Below, in pieces: positions 58,897 through 64,000 of a stretch of 64,000 nucleotides of DNA. This DNA is from an uncultured Coriobacteriaceae bacterium (lineage in GTDB: Bacteria; Actinomycetota; Coriobacteriia; Coriobacteriales; Eggerthellaceae), in the NCBI GenBank assembly GCA_902768975.1, contig CACXMZ010000006.1:62001-126000 (forward strand). Reading direction: 5' to 3'. A program made the translations under genes and the position numbers. Each line of letters begins with the position of its first letter. Position 1 is the stretch's first letter. The notes below the pieces were generated by a model, which was not told where the DNA came from, did not search any database, and saw only the letters and a list, made by a program, of their open reading frames with translations.

Positions 58897-60680
58897 GCTT
58901 GTGACCCATCTGGTTTAATAAATCGATACGAGACAGAATAAAACGTTCCATCTGGATTTGACATTAATTCATCTGTTTTATAAATGACGCATTCGATGTT
59001 GTTGTCATAAAAAGTGTAAATTGGGCCAGGTCTATTACGCCACGATACTTCAAGAAGAACATTCTCTGATTCGCATTTCTCCTTGATTTCTTTGAGTTGA
59101 CTATTCGTCATGTTGCTTTTTCCGTAATTTGCTGCCACGCCAAAAGTGAGCCAAAGATAGCAGTTGGTTATAAGCAAGAAGACCAGTGAGCATTTTGCGA
59201 AGTGGCATAAGTGCGAGTATATTTGATTAGTGTTAATGGGACAGAGAGAGTAGTAAGCTAAAAGAATAATATTGGAATAATAAACATAGGGACTATAACG
59301 TGCCCACCAGCTATCTGATATTCCGAAAGCGAGTGCCGCAGAAACGATGGTATAAGTTAGGACAATATAAAAAACAATCCGCTTTCTTTTGAAGCTTGTT
59401 ATAAGCATTCCGATATATAGTGGGATACTAATGAGAATTATTCCACTATATAAAACCCCAAAACCGCTTATTCGAAGATCCGGAACAGAAAGTGTTTCTA
59501 ATTCCGTAGTTGAAATAGATAGAGGTATTTTCAGAACGGGTTCACTACGTATACCTTCATTATCTCTGGGAAGATTCGATGCTTCTGAAAAATAAGAGTA
59601 TACCTGCTTTTCAAAAGTACTCTTACTCTCAAAAGATGGAGGTTCATTGTATGAGATAATGTCAACTTTCTCTTCCCCTGCCAAGGGGTAAAGAGGGTTG
59701 CCATTGTGCAGGAAGTTCAATACATAGCTACTGCAGCCAAATACTAGTACAGATAAAACAACTGTTATTAGGAAGTAGCAGCCTGTGCTAACAAGTTGTT
59801 GCAGTGTTTTTGCATGTGAATCACGTTTTACCCAAAGAAAAAAATAAAGCAATAAAAATGCGAGAGCAAATACGCCTGCGTATGCAAGACCCGTGAACTT
59901 TGTATTTGTGCAAAGTAAAAAGGCTGATGAGATTTGTAGCAAGAAGGCTTTTCGATAGGTCGAAAACGAAGATGGTATTATGAAAATAAGACCAAGCAAT
60001 AGAATAGCGAGTCCGCTGTATAAAAAGCCATCGCAATAAAAAGTTGTAAATTGTGCGAGATTAGCGGGGCTTATTGCGGCCAAAAGGCCAATGCCTAGCG
60101 AGCGAATGATACCAACTCCACTCATCGCAAGTAATGATGCAGTTAACAGTAGTAAAGAAAAAGCAAGGAAGACTGTAGTTGCCTTAGCCATTTCAATATT
60201 ATTAAAAGCATCGTAGATTGAAGATTGGATAAGCCAAAGTCCGTGTGGGTAGTGATCAATCCATAAAGCCTCTTCGTTCGTTGGGTATAGTTCGCTATAT
60301 AAGGTGGTTGATGAAACTGACCCACTGAGTGGGTTCCACCCATTTTTAAGTGCATAAATAGCAGTCTTATGATAATTGTTGCCATCCCAGCTAAGATCTA
60401 CAAAAACTGATGCGAGAAGCAGCGAGATTGCGACTGCAATGATGACAAAGATGAGGCCAAGTAAGTAAAGGTGAATATCTTTGATGAGTTTATGTGTTGT
60501 AAAGAATAAAAGGGCAGCAGTTGCTATGACCGCGAGAAGTGCAGTATGTATGCTCGGGGCTTTTGAAAAGAAAAGGCCGAGAACAGATAGGCCAGACAAC
60601 GAGGCTAGCAATACTATAATAGCTAGACCCGCGAGGAATAATGCGTAAACAAGCGACGATGTTGTGTTTGTGTTATCCAT
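58893..60680 (-). CDS. Large polytopic membrane protein, putative GT-C glycosyltransferase
   Basis: 595 residues, about 12 membrane helices, with an acidic loop near the first helices (VDLSWDGNNYHKTAIYALKN) and PHGLWLIQSSIY. The former resembles the catalytic Asp loop of GT-C enzymes that use polyprenyl-phosphate sugars. A soluble C-terminal end of about 60 residues follows. No family is recognised with confidence. It is coupled to UbiA (4-nt overlap), which would make the lipid-linked donor, and its start overlaps the stop of the GT2-TagF fusion by 8 nt. Confidence 0.65.
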   Translation of the reverse strand: MDNTNTTSSLVYALFLAGLAIIVLLASLSGLSVLGLFFSKAPSIHTALLAVIATAALLFFTTHKLIKDIHLYLLGLIFVIIAVAISLLLASVFVDLSWDGNNYHKTAIYALKNGWNPLSGSVSSTTLYSELYPTNEEALWIDHYPHGLWLIQSSIYDAFNNIEMAKATTVFLAFSLLLLTASLLAMSGVGIIRSLGIGLLAAISPANLAQFTTFYCDGFLYSGLAILLLGLIFIIPSSFSTYRKAFLLQISSAFLLCTNTKFTGLAYAGVFALAFLLLYFFLWVKRDSHAKTLQQLVSTGCYFLITVVLSVLVFGCSSYVLNFLHNGNPLYPLAGEEKVDIISYNEPPSFESKSTFEKQVYSYFSEASNLPRDNEGIRSEPVLKIPLSISTTELETLSVPDLRISGFGVLYSGIILISIPLYIGMLITSFKRKRIVFYIVLTYTIVSAALAFGISDSWWARYSPYVYYSNIILLAYYSLCPINTNQIYSHLCHFAKCSLVFLLITNCYLWLTFGVAANYGKSNMTNSQLKEIKEKCESENVLLEVSWRNRPGPIYTFYDNNIECVIYKTDELMSNPDGTFYSVSYRFIKPDGSQA

Positions 60681-63216
60681 TTATGCGACTCAGAGCTTTT
60701 TCTTTTTTATTCCATACGAAAGCATCCCTGTATTCTGCTGGATACTCTCTGCAGTATGTTTCAGCTAATTCTTTTGATGTGAATAATAAGCCAGTTGGTA
60801 CAAGTTCTTTTTCGAACTTGGATAGTTCGCCAATACTGAATATTGGTAAGTACTGGATTCCATATTTCGAAAAATCGTGGGTTAGATTGCTGCTGGACTT
60901 GATGGTATCTTCACAAAGATGTAAGAACAATATATTCCTTTTTTGATCTGAAAAAGGAGGGTTTGCCGCTATTTCTGTTATTGTTTCTCTAATGTTTTCT
61001 GCTTGGCTAATTGTGAAAATATAACTTGGCAAAACATTTTTTTTCAGTAATAGCCTGTGGATGAGGTTGCTTACGGCGTGTTTTGGAATATTATTTTGGA
61101 CGAAATACTTTCTTATTAATTCGTTAGTATTACGGTGTGAATCATTTTTTATCATGGATGCCAATTCGGAGCAATTGTCTGTTGTTAGAGGTTGTAAAAC
61201 GTTCCATATCTCCTGATATACGCCACGGTAGTAGTCAAATTTGTCGAAATCAGTGATATAAAGCAGAACTTGAATGTTGGCAGCAAATGCATCAAAAAGA
61301 ACAGAGGAATAGTCGGTAATAACGTAGTCTGCGATTATAAGCAGTTCTTGTGTTTCGTCGTCGGGAGAGATAGTTGACACATTGTCCTTATTGTGGAGAT
61401 AGGAATGGTCTTTGCTTATTACTAAATAGTCGTCTCCAAGTAGGCCTTGTAGTTTGTCTGTGTCAAGAAGATATGTAAAGTCCATTTGGCTTTCATCGCG
61501 GCCGTAGTTGTAATCTCGCCATGTTGGGAGATAAAGCACTATTTTTTTGTCGGAATTTAAAGAGAACTTTTTTGAAAGTGTATTCCGAAGAGACTCATTA
61601 TTTTTGTTAGTGATGAGATAATTTACGCGTGGATATTGACTCAAGAGTATCTTTTCTTGGGGAACCAGGAAGGCTGTTTCAAAAATACGTGAAGAAAGAC
61701 TGCTTTCTGCAACGAGGTAGTTCCAGCGGCGTATATCTGCATAATGGTTGTTCTTGCTTTGAGGATTAACCGAAAAAATTGCTTTTTCTTCTGAATCAAA
61801 GAGCATCTTTTTAAAAGGTAAGCCATGCCATAACTGAATCCAGTATTGACCAGGTTGTTTTTTAAATGACTTCGGAATCCACGATTCAAATACCAGTATT
61901 CTTGCAGAGCTGAGTTCTGCAAGAAAATCAGGATCATCTGGTGATATGCGGTGCTCATCATCAACAAGAGTGCTGTTTGTAGCAAAAACCATACGGTAGT
62001 CATTGGGCGAGGTATCATTCTTATAGCGCTGCAAAAGAGATTCAAATAAATACCTTGAATTTCCCGTATAACGATGGTCGAAACCAATAAAGAGAATAGT
62101 ATTGCTTTGTCGAACTATTTCTAACGCGTCTTTTCTGGCATTGGGCCTAATCGTTATGTTGGAGCCGGAGTCCTTTGTCTGCAGTTGTTTTTTAATTTTG
62201 TTGATAAACCTTTTTTTTGCGGTTCTACCTTTTCTCATATAAAACGTTAGCATTCGTAAGAGGAATTTCCTTTTACGAACAAAAACATGGTTCTTTTTGC
62301 AAAATGCCAGAAACTTGTCATTTTCATAAAGAATAGGGAAATCGCCGAGTTTTGATAGAGCGTCGAGAAAGGCGTCAAGGAATTCATTCCGGATACTTTT
62401 TGGAACTCGGTCATAGTAGTATCTCATGAATCGTCTAGTGGCATAATATGTGTAGTAATACTTTGCCGTTTCAATACTTGCATCCTCATTGTGTAATAAG
62501 AGCAAGTCAACACATTTTCTTACTGCAGAAATATAATCGTCACAATGCTTCCTGGTATCGGTGTCTGTTTTTGTGGATGAGCCAGAATGGACGCGGACAT
62601 TATAGAGGGGTGAATGGATAATGCTAACTCTATTTGCACACAAAACAGCTTCAGTTATAAAGGGGTTATCCTCATAAAGGTGTCCCTCAGCGAATTTGAT
62701 GTTGTGAGTATCTAAAAACTCTTTTTTATAAAGACGCGTAACCGAAAAATATGCTTTACAGTCTAATATGCGATTAACCTGCTCACGTCCCTCAAGAATT
62801 CTTTCTCCAAAAAACCGTTCTGTGTTGTTAAATTTTTGGGTTGCGCCTCGAAAATACTTAAACGAAAAAAGTGCAAAGTCAGAATCGTCATTTTCAATGC
62901 GTTGCAGTACGGTTTGTAACGCAGTACGTTCTAGCGTATCATCAGCATCGAGGAAGAGAATATATTTTCCCGTAGCGAAATTCAGCCCAAAATTTCTTGC
63001 ACGACCTTGTCCGCCGTTAATAACGCTTACTACGTGGACGCGCGAGTCCGTGAGAGAATACCTTGTAGCAATTGCTTGGGTATCATCAGTAGAGCCATCG
63101 TTGACAACAATCAGCTCAAATGACTGATGAGTTTGTATAAGCACCGACTCCATGCACTCGGCAAGATATAAACCTGCGTTATAGGCGGGGACGATGATGC
63201 TTATTTTCTCCAACAT
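60673..63216 (-). CDS. Fusion of family 2 glycosyltransferase and CDP-glycerol glycerophosphotransferase
   Basis: 847 residues from ATG 63216, with AGGGAAAG 5 nt upstream and homology starting at once; the open frame continues 26 codons further up. Domain 1: ISIIVPAYNAGLYLAECMES, VVNDGSTDDTQAI, FLDADDTLERTAL. Domain 2 (about 400-790): IQLWHGLPFKKMLFD, VLYLPTWRDYNYG, ISKDHSYLHN and VITDYSSVLFDAFAA. One chain may therefore add a sugar and then glycerol-phosphate, as expected for an alternating sugar-glycerol-phosphate polymer. First gene of the AT-rich minus-strand operon with the membrane protein, UbiA, acyltransferase and HAD genes. Confidence 0.92.
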   Translation of the reverse strand: MLEKISIIVPAYNAGLYLAECMESVLIQTHQSFELIVVNDGSTDDTQAIATRYSLTDSRVHVVSVINGGQGRARNFGLNFATGKYILFLDADDTLERTALQTVLQRIENDDSDFALFSFKYFRGATQKFNNTERFFGERILEGREQVNRILDCKAYFSVTRLYKKEFLDTHNIKFAEGHLYEDNPFITEAVLCANRVSIIHSPLYNVRVHSGSSTKTDTDTRKHCDDYISAVRKCVDLLLLHNEDASIETAKYYYTYYATRRFMRYYYDRVPKSIRNEFLDAFLDALSKLGDFPILYENDKFLAFCKKNHVFVRKRKFLLRMLTFYMRKGRTAKKRFINKIKKQLQTKDSGSNITIRPNARKDALEIVRQSNTILFIGFDHRYTGNSRYLFESLLQRYKNDTSPNDYRMVFATNSTLVDDEHRISPDDPDFLAELSSARILVFESWIPKSFKKQPGQYWIQLWHGLPFKKMLFDSEEKAIFSVNPQSKNNHYADIRRWNYLVAESSLSSRIFETAFLVPQEKILLSQYPRVNYLITNKNNESLRNTLSKKFSLNSDKKIVLYLPTWRDYNYGRDESQMDFTYLLDTDKLQGLLGDDYLVISKDHSYLHNKDNVSTISPDDETQELLIIADYVITDYSSVLFDAFAANIQVLLYITDFDKFDYYRGVYQEIWNVLQPLTTDNCSELASMIKNDSHRNTNELIRKYFVQNNIPKHAVSNLIHRLLLKKNVLPSYIFTISQAENIRETITEIAANPPFSDQKRNILFLHLCEDTIKSSSNLTHDFSKYGIQYLPIFSIGELSKFEKELVPTGLLFTSKELAETYCREYPAEYRDAFVWNKKEKALSRING

Positions 63217-63817
63217 TAATTCTTTCCCTGCTTTCAGCAACTTCAAGGACCGTATCTCTGTGATGTTTCGAAGCAAATGCCGTTTTTGCAACATCGACTA
63301 GAGAATAATCTTATACGTTAAGTATAAAAGATTTGTCGTGGTGGGAGCAGGAAAACATGGGAGAAGAAGCGCACGGGGTTGCTACCAGCTAGTTCTCTTA
63401 TAAAGAATACACAAATACTGAGACAATAATCAATGCTTTTGGCGCACCATTTCGTGCTTCTTTTTTGGACTTAAAAGTCCATTATTAATGCGTACGTACC
63501 TTGTTTGTATATTGGACTTCTATTTTGGGTTTAAAAGTTGAAGCTTATTGTTAGGTACGTATATTTTGGTTCATAGCGTGTTTGCAGCCGTTGATGATAT
63601 AAGTTCACCTTGGACTGCGTTGTATGTGGAAGACTGTTTTGGAATCAAACGTGCAAGTGTAATATTCGGAAACTAGTTTCTGATACGCCTAGTTTGATCA
63701 TATGAATCCTGTTTTCTTTCATAATTGCTGATATTTTATAATTCAACTGAAGGTAGCTGGTTTTATGAAGGCCACTGTTTGTATACAATACAGCCAGTAT
63801 TGAAAGAAGGAGCTCAA
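63217..63817. other. AT-rich 600-bp intergenic region with several short palindromes
   Basis: No convincing gene. Seen: TTATAC-GTTAA-GTATAA (63311-63327), probably part of the promoter of the minus-strand operon. TGGACTT-AA-AAGTCCA (63466-63481) is a hairpin with a degenerate second copy near 63513. TACGTACC (63493-63500) is inverted at 63554-63561. A near-palindrome CTGTTTGTATACAATACAG (63775-63793) overlaps the likely -10 of the next gene. Confidence 0.5.
63784..63789 (+). promoter_or_regulatory. -10 hexamer of the aminotransferase gene within an operator-like palindrome
   Basis: TACAAT lies 28 nt before ATG 63818 and inside CTGTTTGTATACAATACAG, whose arms pair with one extra base. This could be a repressor site; no regulator is identified. 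Confidence 0.4.
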
Positions 63818-64000
63818 ATGACAGTCCCATTTCTAGATTTAAGTCGGCAGTATAGTCAAATACAGAATGAAGTCGAATCGGCAGTTTTAGAAGTTATGCG
63901 TTCAGGTGCCTTTGTAGAAGGCCCCGCTGTTAAAAGTCTTGAAGCAGAGCTTGCAGAATACATTGACGTAAAGCATGTAATCACCTGCGGAAATGGCACC
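63818..64000 (+). CDS. DegT/DnrJ/EryC1 aminotransferase, 5' part only
   Basis: Only the first 61 codons are in the window. MTVPFLDLSRQYSQIQNEVE, VLEVMRSGAFVEGPAVKSLE and HVITCGNGT match the N-terminus of PLP-dependent sugar aminotransferases, which make amino sugars on nucleotide carriers for surface polysaccharides. AAGGAG lies 5 nt before the ATG. The gene starts a plus-strand unit that continues beyond the window, presumably with nucleotide-sugar genes for the same locus. The PLP-binding lysine is outside the window. Confidence 0.9.
   Translation, partial: MTVPFLDLSRQYSQIQNEVESAVLEVMRSGAFVEGPAVKSLEAELAEYIDVKHVITCGNGT

Overview
The window looks like chromosome of an actinobacterium of the class Coriobacteriia (Eggerthellales/Coriobacteriales type). 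This is inferred from the mixed, mid-range base composition, secreted proteins ending in cell-wall-binding type 2 repeats, an S-adenosylhomocysteinase of the short type, and a tmRNA with an ...ALAA tag. No species can be named from sequence alone. There is no phage, integrase, transposase, plasmid or CRISPR signature.

Left part (1-20.7 kb), fairly GC-rich core and secreted-protein genes. Two tandem carbon-starvation (CstA) transporters are followed by a 248-bp palindromic MITE-like element and a NUDIX hydrolase. Next comes a membrane-anchored or secreted barnase-type ribonuclease with its barstar inhibitor. An ECF sigma factor, a membrane protein that is probably its anti-sigma factor, and a von Willebrand A lipoprotein form a regulatory/surface module. 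tmRNA (minus strand), rdgB, ahcY, a comF-like gene, tRNA-Pro and tRNA-Gly follow. An orphan solute-binding lipoprotein sits in an operon with two acidic single-pass membrane proteins. A ricin-repeat/NlpC-P60 wall hydrolase and the infC-rpmI-rplT operon (minus strand) end this part. infC appears to start at AUA behind a leader with a terminator.

Middle (20.9-29.1 kb): two large exported proteins, each with a signal peptide, a transglutaminase-like Cys-His-Asp domain, Ig-like repeats and a C-terminal block of three cell-wall-binding type 2 repeats. The C-terminal blocks are clearly related to each other.

Right part (29.1-64 kb): one long surface-glycopolymer locus. It holds a Stealth-type sugar-phosphate transferase, a deacetylase-like protein, a FemAB/GNAT-like transferase, a flippase, LicD, GtrA, DUF2304, many family 2 glycosyltransferases, and two separate TagGH-type ABC exporters. 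It also holds three LytR-CpsA-Psr ligases, a TagO/WecA-like initiating enzyme, TagD, and three proteins with CDP-glycerol glycerophosphotransferase domains (one fused to a glycosyltransferase). A UbiA prenyltransferase sits near a HAD phosphatase and an acyltransferase. The window ends inside a DegT/DnrJ/EryC1 aminotransferase gene. Together these suggest assembly on a polyprenyl phosphate, export by ABC transporter or flippase, and wall attachment of one or more phosphate-containing teichoic-acid-like polymers. The stretch from about 56.4 to 63.8 kb is visibly AT-richer than the rest.

Several genes here (NUDIX, barnase, the deacetylase-like gene, gtrA) have a -10 hexamer exactly 6 nt before the start codon, suggesting leaderless transcripts.
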